Shown: positions 20,234-29,522 of the stretch, piece after piece | Position numbering within the stretch: position 1 is the stretch's first letter | How the letters are laid out: every line of letters starts with the position of its first letter | Assembly: GCA_963707515.1 (NCBI GenBank) | Contig: CAVPQI010000003.1 | Span: forward strand, 930,001-994,000 | Origin: Sva-07 sp963707515 | Lineage (GTDB): Bacteria > Actinomycetota > Acidimicrobiia > Acidimicrobiales > Ilumatobacteraceae | Length of the DNA: 64,000 nt | Reading direction: 5' to 3' | Notes under the pieces: generated by a model | Database searches by the model: none | What the model was told of the DNA's origin: nothing | What the model saw: the letters and a program-made list of their open reading frames with translations, nothing else | Program-made: the position numbers and the translations under genes

Positions 20234-21511
20234 TCAGTCCCAAGCGCAGGGCATGCGCTTGATGCCGTTGATGAACGCGCTCTGCAGGTAGTCCGGCTCG
20301 CCCGTGATACGCAGCGACGGCAGCCGCTCGCGGATCACGTCGAACATCACCGTCAGCTCACGGCGGGCGAGGTTGGCGCCGAGGCAGAAGTGCGGGCCAC
20401 CGGCGCCGAAACCGATCTGCGCCGGGTTCGGCTCGCGGGTGACGTCGAAGACGAAGGGGTTCTCGAAGACCCGCTCGTCACGGTTGCCCGAGGCGTACCA
20501 CATGACGACCTTCTGTCCCGCGGCGATCGGCTGGCCGGCGATCTCGGTGTCCTCGGTCGCCGTGCGGCGGAAGTGGATGACCGGCGTGCCCCAGCGGACG
20601 ATCTCCTCGACGGCGGTCTTGGAGTGGGTGGTGTAGTCGTTGAACCACAGCTCGCGCTGGTCGGGGAACTGGGTGAGGGCGCGCATGCCGTGACTGATCG
20701 CATTGCGCGTCGTCTCGTTGCCGGCGACGACGAGCAGGATGAAGAACGATCCGAACTCCTGCGCGGTGAGCCGCTCACCGTCGACCTCGGCGGTCATCAT
20801 CGCCGACGTGATGTCGTCCTGCGGGTTCTGCTGGCGGTCCTCGCCCAACGCCTGGGCGTACATGAACATCTCGAGGGCATGCGCCATCAGGTCCTCGTAG
20901 GAGCCGACGTACTCGGGGTCGCCCACACCGAGGATCGTGTTCGTCCAGCGCAGGACCTTCTCGTAGTCCTCGGCCGGAATGCCCATCATGTCGCAGATGA
21001 CCTCGAGCGGCATCGCCGCGGCGACGTGCTCCACGAAGTCGCACTGCTTGTCGGGGAAGTTGGCGAGCAGCCGGTCGACGACCTCGTTGGTCTTGGCGAC
21101 GACGACGCTCTCGACGGCGTTGATGTGCTTGGGCGTGAAGCCGCGGGAGACGATCGAGCGGAGACGGAAGTGCTTGGGGTCGTCCATGTTGATCATCGAC
21201 CCGAAGAACTCGTTCATCTCTTTGGGCAGGTCACCGATGTTCGATCCGTTGCCCGAGCAGAACAACTTGGCGTTGCGGCTGACGTGCCAGATGTCGTCGT
21301 GCCGGGTGAGCGCGAAGTAGCCCGGTCCCGGCGGGAACGGGGAGTCCTCGATGATCCGCTCGGGGAAGAACGCCAGTCCGGGGGTGTCGCGCAGCGTCTT
21401 GAAGGCGCCGTCGCGGTATGACCGTGGGGCGAGCCAGAACCCGGGATCGGAGAGGTCGATCTCGTCGAATGCGACGTCGTCGAGGCCGACGTCGTTCGTC
21501 GTGTGCGTCAT
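20234..21511 (-). CDS. Cytochrome P450
   Basis: 425 residues, soluble class I P450. I-helix VVAGNETTRN (oxygen-activating Glu-Thr) near residue 265, the K-helix ExxR (EEIVRW) near 304, and the haem loop FGAGGPHFCLG near 367-377 with the Cys ligand. The overall form resembles mycobacterial P450s that act on hydrophobic substrates; the substrate is unknown. A perfect 7-4-7 palindrome lies 34 bp upstream of its start. Confidence 0.92.
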   Translation of the reverse strand: MTHTTNDVGLDDVAFDEIDLSDPGFWLAPRSYRDGAFKTLRDTPGLAFFPERIIEDSPFPPGPGYFALTRHDDIWHVSRNAKLFCSGNGSNIGDLPKEMNEFFGSMINMDDPKHFRLRSIVSRGFTPKHINAVESVVVAKTNEVVDRLLANFPDKQCDFVEHVAAAMPLEVICDMMGIPAEDYEKVLRWTNTILGVGDPEYVGSYEDLMAHALEMFMYAQALGEDRQQNPQDDITSAMMTAEVDGERLTAQEFGSFFILLVVAGNETTRNAISHGMRALTQFPDQRELWFNDYTTHSKTAVEEIVRWGTPVIHFRRTATEDTEIAGQPIAAGQKVVMWYASGNRDERVFENPFVFDVTREPNPAQIGFGAGGPHFCLGANLARRELTVMFDVIRERLPSLRITGEPDYLQSAFINGIKRMPCAWD

Positions 21512-21544
21512 GGTCGTGACTGTAGGAGATGGTACGGCTGCGTT

Positions 21545-21562
21545 TGCTACCCAGCGGTAGCA
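21545..21562 (-). promoter_or_regulatory. Palindromic operator candidate upstream of the P450 gene
   Basis: TGCTACC-cagc-GGTAGCA, a perfect 7-bp inverted repeat with a 4-bp centre, 34 bp before the P450 start and 14 bp after the end of the ROK gene. No T-run follows, so an operator (TetR-type size) fits better than a terminator. The regulator is unknown. Confidence 0.45.
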
Positions 21563-21575
21563 GCGGGCTGCACGT

Positions 21576-22433
21576 TCATGCGAACGTGAGCAGGGCGGCG
21601 CCGAGCAGCGGACCGGCGGCGCCGAGGGTCGTCGGTCGCACGGGCGTCGCCCCGATTGCCGCCTGCAACGCCGGGCCGAAGCGGTCGAACTCGGCCGCGA
21701 TCGCCCCGCCGATCACCACCAGCTCGGCATCGATCTCGGCGACGACAGGTTCGAGGAACGTCCCCAGTCGGGTGCCGTGGTCACGGATCGCCGCCCCCAG
21801 TGTCGGATCGGCGATCACGTCGCGCAGCGCCCCCATCGGCACACCCAGCCGGTCGGCGAGACCGCGCGCCGACAGCGCGTCGTCGGCCCGACCCCACGGT
21901 GTCGGCCGCATGCCGAGGTGCTCCACGCCGAGGTCGCCGACGTGCTCGACCGGTCGGCCGTCGACGGTGAGGCAGGTGCCCATGCCGGTGCCGAGGGTGA
22001 CGGTCAACACCCGCGCGACGCCGGCGCCGGCACCCATCGACGCTTCGCCGGTGCCGGCGGACTCGGCATCGCGGGCGAAGCGGATCGGCCGGTCGCCGAT
22101 CGTCGTGCGGGCGGCGAGCTGCTGGCGGAGGTCGATGCCGTAGATCGGCTCGAACTTGTGCACGCCGCGCATCCGTGACACGCCGGCGTCGATGTCGAAC
22201 GGCCCGCAGATGGCGATCGCCAGCCCGACGGCATCGGGCGCCAACGACAGGGCATGGTCGGCCATCTCGGCCAGCCGGGCGATGATCACGTCGGCGTCGT
22301 CGGCCTGGGCGAGCGTCGGCAACGACGGCCCGACGACGACGACCGGTGCACCGTCGCCTGCGGTGTCGAAGTGGACGGTGCCCGACTTGATCGACGTGCC
22401 GCCGACATCGAGCGCGGCGATCGTGGATCCCAT
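21576..22433 (-). CDS. ROK-family sugar kinase (glucokinase or polyphosphate glucokinase type)
   Basis: 285 residues. N-terminal phosphate loop ALDVGGTSIKSG near residue 6, the AICGPFDIDAGVSRMRGVHKF segment near 88, RFARDAESAGTGEASMGAG near 125 and VLTVTLGTGMGTCLTVDGRPVEHVGDLGVEHLG near 150-180. The TLGTGMG form resembles polyphosphate glucokinases, but the donor cannot be decided here. Confidence 0.78.
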   Translation of the reverse strand: MGSTIAALDVGGTSIKSGTVHFDTAGDGAPVVVVGPSLPTLAQADDADVIIARLAEMADHALSLAPDAVGLAIAICGPFDIDAGVSRMRGVHKFEPIYGIDLRQQLAARTTIGDRPIRFARDAESAGTGEASMGAGAGVARVLTVTLGTGMGTCLTVDGRPVEHVGDLGVEHLGMRPTPWGRADDALSARGLADRLGVPMGALRDVIADPTLGAAIRDHGTRLGTFLEPVVAEIDAELVVIGGAIAAEFDRFGPALQAAIGATPVRPTTLGAAGPLLGAALLTFA

Positions 22434-22482
22434 CGCCGGGCGAACGTAGTACAGCCGGGCCGGGCCTCGCGGTGGGAGCGTG

Positions 22483-22507
22483 ACATCAGGGGTCTGACCC
22501 CTGATGT
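22483..22507. terminator. Perfect 12-bp hairpin upstream of the ROK kinase gene
   Basis: acatcaggggtc / gacccctgatgt around one central T, lying between two minus-strand genes (6 bp after the stop of the upstream gene, 50 bp before the ROK start). Shares the GGGG(A/T)C-N-G(A/T)CCCC core of the hairpins at 11922 and 15991. Likely a terminator or attenuator. Confidence 0.6.
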
Positions 22508-22512
22508 AACGG

Positions 22513-22971
22513 TCAGCGTTCCCAGCGGTTGGGGCGGTCGGCGTGGACGACGATGCCGTCGTACTGCTTGAGGCAGCGGGTGGCACGGAGCACGTACTGC
22601 TCACCGCCGCTCGACAGCTCGGCCAGGGCGTACCCCTCGCTCGAGTCGCGCACGCCGGTGCCGAGCCCGTGGATCGACCCGATCTGCAGCCCGGCGGTCT
22701 CCGCCTCGGCGAACCACAGGTTGACCAGGCCCTGGCGCAGCGACGGATCATCGAGCAGGTCGGAACCGGCGAGCGTGAGGGTGACGTTGCAGATGTGCAC
22801 CGGCTCGACGCAGTCCGGTTCGACGACGTCGCCCCCCAGCTCGCCGTCGAGCATGACGACGATCTGGCCGTCGGTCGACACGCCACCGATGAAGCCGTAA
22901 CGCACGAGCGGCAGTCCGTCCTCGCCGGTGGTCGCGTAACGGATGCGATCGCCGTGGGTGAACTGCGTCAT
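22513..22971 (-). CDS. Conserved-looking protein of unknown function
   Basis: 152 residues, no signal or membrane segment. Starts MTQFTHGDRIRYATTGEDG and ends in a beta-rich domain (EQYVLRATRCLKQYDGIVVHADRPNRWER). The opening resembles small SH3-like barrels, but I do not recognise a family. Its ATG overlaps the stop of the serine hydrolase (ATGA), so the two are coupled. Confidence 0.55.
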   Translation of the reverse strand: MTQFTHGDRIRYATTGEDGLPLVRYGFIGGVSTDGQIVVMLDGELGGDVVEPDCVEPVHICNVTLTLAGSDLLDDPSLRQGLVNLWFAEAETAGLQIGSIHGLGTGVRDSSEGYALAELSSGGEQYVLRATRCLKQYDGIVVHADRPNRWER

Positions 22972-23799
22972 GCCGCACTCCCGGCGTGCTCGGCGAGCAC
23001 GGCGTCGGACAACTCCGGCCAGTGCCGCAGGGCAGCGGCGGACCATTCGTCGAACGTGCGGTCGGCGAGGGCGATCAGCGCCAGGTCGCGGTCGGGATCG
23101 ATCCAGAACATCGTGCCCGAGCCGCCGAAGTGCCCGAATGTGCGCGGTGAGTTGTGCGTCCCCGTCCAGTGAGGTTCCTTGTCACCGCGCACCTCGAACC
23201 CCAGACCCCAGGGGCACCGTTCATAGCGACCCACGCCCGGAACGATACCCGCCAGGTCCGGATAGTGGATCCGGGCAGCGAGCGCTGCGGTGTCGACCGA
23301 GATCAGCCGCGGGCGCATCACCTCGGCGGTGAACGTCGCCGTGTCGGCGAGCGACGAGCGCACCTGATGGGCGGGCGATCCTCGCAGTGTCGTGTCGGTC
23401 ATCGCCAAGGGCTCGAACACCGCTGCCGCGAGGTACTCCTCGAACGGCATCGACGCTGCACGCGCCACGACGTCGGCGGCGAGTTCGATACCGGTGTTGG
23501 AGTAGATGCCGCGTGGCCGCCGGACGGGCGATCGGCTCGGTCCCGTCGAAGGGGTAGCCGCCGGCGTGGGCGAGCAGGTGGCGCAGCGTCGCACCACGGT
23601 CGTCGACGGGCTGGTCGAGCTCGACGATGCCTTCCTCGACCGCCACGAGCACCGCCCACGACGCCATGGGCTTCGACAGCGAGGCCAGCCGCTGCACTCG
23701 CGCCGGATCGCCGATCGTGTCGACCACGTCGCCGCCGCGCAGCACGGCCGCAGAGACGGCGGGGACGGGCCAACCGGTGGTGAGGTCGAGTGCCGTCAC
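22968..23799 (-). CDS. Beta-lactamase class C-type serine hydrolase, one frameshift
   Basis: About 277 residues. SxxK motif in RLASLSKPMASW near residue 41, DRGATLRHLLAHAGG near 68 and the YxN motif in RGIYSNTGIE, followed by the C-terminal FGHFGGSGTMFWIDPDRDLALIALADRTF, the usual [HK]xG-type region. One frame change near 23515. No signal peptide, so a cytoplasmic esterase or peptidase is more likely than a true beta-lactamase. It starts 17 bp after aroG and is coupled to the next gene. Confidence 0.78.
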
Positions 23800-23815
23800 C
23801 GGGAGCTCGTCCCGA

Positions 23816-25174
23816 TCAGGTGAACTGGCGGACCAGCTCGGCGACTCGGAAGGCGAGATCGACGCTCTGACGAGCGTTCAGTCGCGGATCGCACACCGTC
23901 TCGTAGCGGTGGTCGAGGTCTTCGTCGGACAGCGCATCGCCGCCACCGAGACACTCGGTGACGTTCTCACCGGTGAGCTCGACGTGGATGCCGCCCGGCC
24001 ATGTCCCTTCGGCGCGGTGCGCTCGCACGAAGCCACCGATCTCGGCGAGCACGTCGTCGAAGTGGCGCGTCTTGCGGCCGTTGGCGGCGGTGTACGTGTT
24101 GCCGTGCATCGGGTCGCAGGCCCACACGACCGGGTGCCCGGCGTCGGCGACGACGCGCAGCAGCGGTCGCAGCGCGTCTTCGACCTTCTCCGAACCCATG
24201 CGCGAGATCAAGGTCAGTCGACCGGGGATCCGCGACGGGTTGAGCACCTCGCACAGCTCGAGGACGTAGTCGGCGGGTGTGCTCGCACCGATCTTGCAGC
24301 CGATCGGGTTGCCGACGCCACGCAGGAACTCGACGTCCGCGCCGTCGAGCTCGCGGGTGCGCTCGCCGATCCACAGCATGTGCGCCGAACAGTCGAACCA
24401 ACCGCCGGTGAGCGAATCCTGGCGGGTGAGCGCCTCTTCGTAGCCGAGGATCAACGCCTCGTGCGAGGTGTAGATGTCGACCTGCGAGAGGTTGGGGTTC
24501 GACTCGGTGTCGATGCCGCAGGCGCGCATGAAGGCCAACGCCCGCTCGATCTCTGCGGCGACGCTCTCGTAGCGCTGCCCGGCCGGGCTCGATGCGACGA
24601 ACTCCTGCGTCCAGGCGTGCACCCGGGAGAGATCGGCGAACCCGCCCTTGGTGAACGCCCGCAACAGGTTCAGGGTCGACGCCGACTGGTGGTAGGCCTG
24701 CACGAGGCGATCGGGGTTCGGGAGCCGGGCCGCCTCGGTGGCGGTGGCATCGTTGACGATGTGCCCGCGGAAGCTCGGCAGGTCGAGATCGCCGACCCGC
24801 TCGGTGGGGGAGGAACGTGGTTTGGCGAACTGGCCGGCGATGCGGCCGACCTTGACGATCGGGACGCCGACGGAGTACGTGAGCACGACGGCCATCTGGA
24901 GGATGACGCGCAACTTCTCGCGGATGTTGTCGGCGGAGAACTCCTCGAAGCTCTCGGCGCAGTCGCCGGCTTGGAGCAGGAACGCCTGGCCGGAGGCGAC
25001 CCGGGCGAGCTCGGCCTGCAGCGAACGGGCCTCGCCGGCGAAGACCAGCGGTGGCATCGAGGCGACGTGCTTGAGGGCTTGATCGAGCGCGGACGCGTCG
25101 GGCCAGTCCGGCTGCTGGCCGACCGGCAGGTCGTGCCAGGACGACGGTGACCACGCAGCACGGTTGTCGGGCAT
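23816..25174 (-). CDS. aroG: 3-deoxy-D-arabino-heptulosonate-7-phosphate synthase, class II
   Basis: 452 residues. First step of the shikimate pathway (PEP + erythrose-4-P). Class II features: WSPSSWHDLPVGQQPDWPD start, FLLQAGDCAESFEEFSADNIREKL, KVGRIAGQFAKPRSSPTE, SNPNLSQVDIYTSHEALILGYEEALTR, VEFLRGVGNPIGCKIG, VVWACDPMHGNTYTAANGRKTR and HVELTGENVTECLGG. Metal ligands Cys, His, Glu and Asp are visible in these blocks. Divergent from an FGase-like gene over an intergenic region that holds a conserved palindrome 69 bp upstream of this start. Confidence 0.95.
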   Translation of the reverse strand: MPDNRAAWSPSSWHDLPVGQQPDWPDASALDQALKHVASMPPLVFAGEARSLQAELARVASGQAFLLQAGDCAESFEEFSADNIREKLRVILQMAVVLTYSVGVPIVKVGRIAGQFAKPRSSPTERVGDLDLPSFRGHIVNDATATEAARLPNPDRLVQAYHQSASTLNLLRAFTKGGFADLSRVHAWTQEFVASSPAGQRYESVAAEIERALAFMRACGIDTESNPNLSQVDIYTSHEALILGYEEALTRQDSLTGGWFDCSAHMLWIGERTRELDGADVEFLRGVGNPIGCKIGASTPADYVLELCEVLNPSRIPGRLTLISRMGSEKVEDALRPLLRVVADAGHPVVWACDPMHGNTYTAANGRKTRHFDDVLAEIGGFVRAHRAEGTWPGGIHVELTGENVTECLGGGDALSDEDLDHRYETVCDPRLNARQSVDLAFRVAELVRQFT

Positions 25175-25242
25175 GGCCGCCAGGCTACCGGGGTCGAAAC
25201 GAAGAACCGTGTCGGTTCGCGCCCAGCATCTGGCGGGGAGGA

Positions 25243-25262
25243 ACCACCCGAGCCGGGGTGGT
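25243..25262. promoter_or_regulatory. Palindrome family site 1 (aroG / FGase-like divergent promoter)
   Basis: ACCACCCG-AGCC-GGGGTGGT, an 8-4-8 inverted repeat with one imperfect pair. It lies 35 bp upstream of the + strand start at 25297 and 69 bp upstream of the aroG start. Same core (CCACCC-N6-GGGTGG) as four other promoter-region sites in this window. Confidence 0.65.
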
Positions 25263-25296
25263 GCTCGTACCGGCGAGTCAGCCGAAGCTGGTCGAC

Positions 25297-26500
25297 ATGG
25301 TGAGCTCCGATCCTGAGTGGATCCCGGCCGGTGTGAGGTTCGGGCCGGAGACATTGTCCCACTACTGGGGAAAGGGACGGATCCCGCTCGACGAGACGTT
25401 GGCGAACATCGATCTCGTCGTCACCGGACCCCATGCCTCCGCTGCGCTTCCGCAAGAACTGCAGCCGTTCATCGACGAGCGGCTGACCCGCCGTGTGCAG
25501 TTCGACTTCACGGACATCTCGATGAGCCCGGTGGGCCGGCGCTGGGCGTCGATCGATCCGCACGTCTTGTACATCGAGAACCCGCACCCCCGAGCGGTGC
25601 GCGACGCCAACCGTCCTCGTCCCGACGACATCGGCGCCGGACTGCGCGAAGCGTTCGCCCGGATCCGTCAAGCCGGCGAGTCCGCGCACCCGTCCCTCGC
25701 AGGCGTCGATGCCGTACGCCCGGTGACGTTCGGCTACCTGCCGGTGCTGCGTGAACCACGCTCGGACGACGACTGGTCCGCGCTCGTCGAGGCCTTGACG
25801 GAGGTGGGTTCGCCGCGGCGTGGACATCTACGAGCGCGAGCGCGATCGGCTGATCGAGGCGGTGATCACCGCCAAGCTGAAGCGGCTGATCTCGCTCGAC
25901 CCGTCGCAGGTGAGCGTCAGCGAGTGGCGTTCGTCGACCACGCTGTTCGTCTTGTCGTTGCACGACACGATGAACCACACGGCGCGCTCGGACGGGGCGA
26001 TCTCCCTCGAACGTCCGCCGGAGGACCGTCTCCCGAACATCGTCGCGCTCTCCAACCGCGGCGGTCCGGATGGGTCCGTGTTGGCGAGCGCGACCGGGGA
26101 GTTGCTCGCCGACACGGCGACACCCTCGATGGACCCGGCGACGCTGCGTGCGCTGGGGAGCGCCTATCGGTGGGCGTTCGAGGCGGACGATCCCGGCGAC
26201 GTGGCGTTCAACCGTCCGTACCTCGGCGGCCACGAGACGACCATCGTCGGGCCGTGGCTGCGCGCTCGCGCTCCTCGTGCGGTCGTCCGCAACGCCGGCG
26301 GCGTCACCGTCGGCGTCCACCTCGGGGCGTGGCAGAACGAGTTCTGCCGCGAGTTCCTGCTCGGTCCGGAGGCCACCGCCAAGCTGATGGAGCCGGGCGG
26401 CGACTGGGTGATGCCGCCCGACGACCGCATCGGTTGGTTGGCGACGCGCCTCAAGGCGGCGCACGACCGGTACCGCCGGTGGGGTACGGCGATGTCCTGA
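25297..26500 (+). CDS. N-formylglutamate amidohydrolase-family protein, one frameshift
   Basis: About 400 residues. The N-terminal half has TGPHASAALPQELQPFIDERLTRRVQFDFTD (the PHxS-type zinc region) and NPHPRAVRDANRPRP; the second half has FNRPYLGGHETTIVGPWL, typical of the FGase fold (PF05013), a zinc-dependent deformylase or carboxypeptidase-like fold. One base change near 25815 (EALTEVG to VDIYERERD). Substrate unknown, since no hut genes are adjacent. Preceded by a shared palindrome at a fixed 35-bp distance. Confidence 0.65.
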
Positions 26501-26501
26501 C

Positions 26502-27959
26502 TCAGAGTTCGCCCGCGGCGGCAGCGACGGCGTGATCGCGCAGCACCCGGGCGACGACGGCGGTGACCTTGCGCGCCGTCGGCACGTGCAGGAACTCGTT
26601 CGGCCCGTGAGCGTTGCTCCCCGGGCCGAGCACCCCGGTGACGACGAACTGGGCTTCGGGGAAGCGGTGGCCGAGCATGCCCATGAAGCTGATCGAGCCG
26701 CCCTCGCCCATCGCCCGCGCCGGGTTGCCGAACGCCGCGGTCGACGCCTCACGCAGCGACGCCGCCAGCCACGGCGCCGTTGCCGGGGCGTCCCAGCCAG
26801 TCGACTTCTTGTCGGCGCGGTAGGTGACGTGGGCGCCGTAGGGCGGGTTCTCGGTGAGGATGCGATGGAGGTCGTCGCTGGCCTGCACGGGATCGAGCGA
26901 TGGCGGGATGCGCAGCGAGAGGTACAGCGATGTGGTCGAGCGCAAGACGTTGCCGGCGCGATCGCACGGCGGCAGGCCGTCGGCACCGGTGATCTCGAGC
27001 TGCGGTCGCCACGTCCGATTGAGGAGCTGCTCGGTGTGGTCGCTCGTCACCGGCTGCACGCCCTCGAGGAACGGGAACTTGTCGGCCAACGTGCCGGTCA
27101 TCTCGATTGCCGTCTCGGCAGCTTGCTCGACGCGTTCGGGCGGGATCGCCACATGCAGCTCACTCGGCAGGATCTGGCCGCTGTTCTCGCCCTCGAGTCG
27201 GGACAGCAGGATGCGGGCGATGCGGAACGTCGATGGGATGACGCCGCTGGCATCGCCGGAGTGCACCCCCTCGGTCGACACGGCGACCTCGAGCTCGCCG
27301 GCGAGGAGCCCGCGCAGCGACGTCGTCAGCCACAGACGGTCGTAGTCGAGGCAGCCGGAGTCGAGGCAGACGATCAGGCTCGGGGTCCCGATCCGCTCGG
27401 CCAGCGCTTCGACGTGGAACGGCAGGTCGCGGCTGCCACTCTCCTCGCTGGCCTCGATGAGCACGACGCACCGGGCGTGGGGGAACCCCGCCTCCTGGGC
27501 GGCCTGGATGGCGGTCAGGGCGGCGAACGTGGAATACCCGTCGTCGGCGCCGCCTCGGCCGTACAGGCGGTCGCCTTCCAGCACCGGGTTCCACGGACCG
27601 AGCCCCTCGCGCCAGCCGGTGAACTCGGGCTGCTTGTCGAGATGGCCGTAGAGGAAGACGGTCGTGTCGGCCGGTCCGCCGTTGGCCGGTTCGATCTCGG
27701 CGAAGAGCACAGGCGAGCGGCCCGCGAGGCGGTGGATCTCGAACTGCATCCCGGCGATCGGTCGGCTGCGGGCCCAGTCGCCGAGCAGGGTCGCCGCGCG
27801 CTCCATGTGCCCGAGCTGCTCCCAATCGGCCTCGAAGACCGCCGACACGTTGGGGATGGCGATGTACTCCAGCAGCGTCGGCATCACCTCGCGCTCCCAG
27901 ACCGAATCGATGAAGGCGTTGATCGGGTCGCTGGTGTCGGTGGTGTCGGTGGTGGTCAT
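26502..27959 (-). CDS. M20 family metallopeptidase (dipeptidase/deacetylase type)
   Basis: 485 residues. FLYGHLDKQPEF near residue 100 (first zinc His-x-Asp), GRGGADDGYSTFAALTAI near 134 (bridging Asp), LIEASEESGSRDL near 166 (catalytic Glu pair) and the dimerisation insert near 215-330. A C-terminal GPGSNAHGPNEFLHVPTA supplies the last His. Close to carboxypeptidase/CNDP-type dipeptidases. Convergent with the FGase-like gene. Confidence 0.9.
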   Translation of the reverse strand: MTTTDTTDTSDPINAFIDSVWEREVMPTLLEYIAIPNVSAVFEADWEQLGHMERAATLLGDWARSRPIAGMQFEIHRLAGRSPVLFAEIEPANGGPADTTVFLYGHLDKQPEFTGWREGLGPWNPVLEGDRLYGRGGADDGYSTFAALTAIQAAQEAGFPHARCVVLIEASEESGSRDLPFHVEALAERIGTPSLIVCLDSGCLDYDRLWLTTSLRGLLAGELEVAVSTEGVHSGDASGVIPSTFRIARILLSRLEGENSGQILPSELHVAIPPERVEQAAETAIEMTGTLADKFPFLEGVQPVTSDHTEQLLNRTWRPQLEITGADGLPPCDRAGNVLRSTTSLYLSLRIPPSLDPVQASDDLHRILTENPPYGAHVTYRADKKSTGWDAPATAPWLAASLREASTAAFGNPARAMGEGGSISFMGMLGHRFPEAQFVVTGVLGPGSNAHGPNEFLHVPTARKVTAVVARVLRDHAVAAAAGEL

Positions 27960-27979
27960 GGCAGCACCTTTCTGGCGCG

Positions 27980-29488
27980 TCAGGTCCCGACGACGATGAC
28001 GTCGTCGGAGGTGATCGGGACGGTGTGGGCGGCCGACGCCGCGGCGATGGCCGGGTCATCGGGAGCGGCGTCGGCTCGTCGGTGTCGGCCGGCGAGCAGG
28101 GCGAGCCCGATGCCGATCGCGGAGACGATGGTCAACACGAGCGCCGACGAGGCAAACGCATCGGCGAGGGCGGCGCTCGGCGTGCCGCCCTCGGCGGTGC
28201 GGTCGGAGCCGACCGCTTCGTACACCGAGGCGACGACCGCGGTCATCACTGCGGCACCGACGTAGCGGGCCATGTTGGAGATCCCCGAGGCGGCACCGAC
28301 CTGGGCGGTGGGGACCGAGCTGGTGGCGAGCGACGAGCAGGGCCCGTTGGAGAGCGCGAGGCCCGCTGCGACGGCGATCAGCGGGAGCACGAACGCGGCG
28401 TAGCGCCAGGAGGGCTGGGTGGCCACGAGCACGGCAAACCCGACCGTCGTCAGCGCGAACCCGGCGCCGATGACGATTCGGCTACCCCACCGGCGGTCCA
28501 GCTTCGGCACGACCGGTGCCAGCACCACCAGCCCGACCGTCGCCGGCAGCGTCGCCAGTCCCGTCTCCAGCGGCGACAGTCCGAGGGTCTCCGGGCTCTG
28601 GAAGTAAAGGCTGACGATGAACATCAACCCGTTGATCGTCCCGGCGCCGATGAGGATGCCGACGGTCGAGGCGATCAGGAGCCGATTGCGCAACAGCGCC
28701 AGATCGACGAGCGGGGCCGCCGAACGTCGCTCGGCGGCCACGAAGGCGAACGCCGCGGCGATCGACACGGCGAACGCACCGAGTGTCGCCGGTGACGTCC
28801 ATCCCCACGAGGCACCTTCGGTGAGGGCGAGGATCGACGGGGCGAGGATGGCGGCCACGAGCACCGTCCCGAGCCAGTCGATCGATCCTGGACGGTCGGG
28901 ATCCCGCGACTCGGCGACGGCGCGGAGGGTGATCGGGATGCACAGTGCAGCAATCACGGCATCGATCCAGAACAGCGCCTGCCAGCTGACCGATTCCACG
29001 AGCAACCCGCCGACGAGTGGGCCGGCGGCGGCACCGATCGCCGTCGCTGCCCCCCAGTACGAGACCGCCCGCAGCCGCTCGTTGCCGGTCGAAGCGATCG
29101 TCAGCACGCTCAGCCCACCGGCGACGATCGTCGAGCCGGCCGCCCCTTGGATGGCCCGGCCGAGGATCACGGCGAGCCCGCTCGTCGACATGGCGATCAA
29201 CACGCACGAGGCGACGAAGAGGACGAGCCCGCCGACGAACGTCTTGCGTCGGCCGAAGACGTCGCCGAGCGCCCCGGAGGTGACGATGCAGGCGGCGCCG
29301 ACGAGCATGTAGCCGGTCACCGCCCACTGCAGCGTGCTGATCGGTGAGCCGGTGTCCTCGCTGATCGACGGCAGCAGGATCGTCACCGCCGAGGTGTTGG
29401 CGTTGACGACGAACGTCGACACGCACGCCACGACGAGCACGCCGGTGCCCGCCGGCGTGCCGTTGGCGTCTCTGGCTGCGTCCGTCAC
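27980..29488 (-). CDS. MFS transporter, DHA2 family (14-helix drug/H+ antiporter type)
   Basis: 502 residues, GTG start. About 14 hydrophobic helices, with motif A-like GDVFGRRKTF after helix 2 and motif C-like GAAAGPLVGGLLVESVSW in helix 5. EmrB/QacA-like exporters of this class expel lipophilic compounds; the substrate is unknown. It ends about 20 bp before the M20 gene and could be cotranscribed with it. Confidence 0.87.
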   Translation of the reverse strand: MTDAARDANGTPAGTGVLVVACVSTFVVNANTSAVTILLPSISEDTGSPISTLQWAVTGYMLVGAACIVTSGALGDVFGRRKTFVGGLVLFVASCVLIAMSTSGLAVILGRAIQGAAGSTIVAGGLSVLTIASTGNERLRAVSYWGAATAIGAAAGPLVGGLLVESVSWQALFWIDAVIAALCIPITLRAVAESRDPDRPGSIDWLGTVLVAAILAPSILALTEGASWGWTSPATLGAFAVSIAAAFAFVAAERRSAAPLVDLALLRNRLLIASTVGILIGAGTINGLMFIVSLYFQSPETLGLSPLETGLATLPATVGLVVLAPVVPKLDRRWGSRIVIGAGFALTTVGFAVLVATQPSWRYAAFVLPLIAVAAGLALSNGPCSSLATSSVPTAQVGAASGISNMARYVGAAVMTAVVASVYEAVGSDRTAEGGTPSAALADAFASSALVLTIVSAIGIGLALLAGRHRRADAAPDDPAIAAASAAHTVPITSDDVIVVGT

Positions 29489-29522
29489 GTCAGGAGTCCG
29501 TCATGTCAATAGCGCCGTCGTG

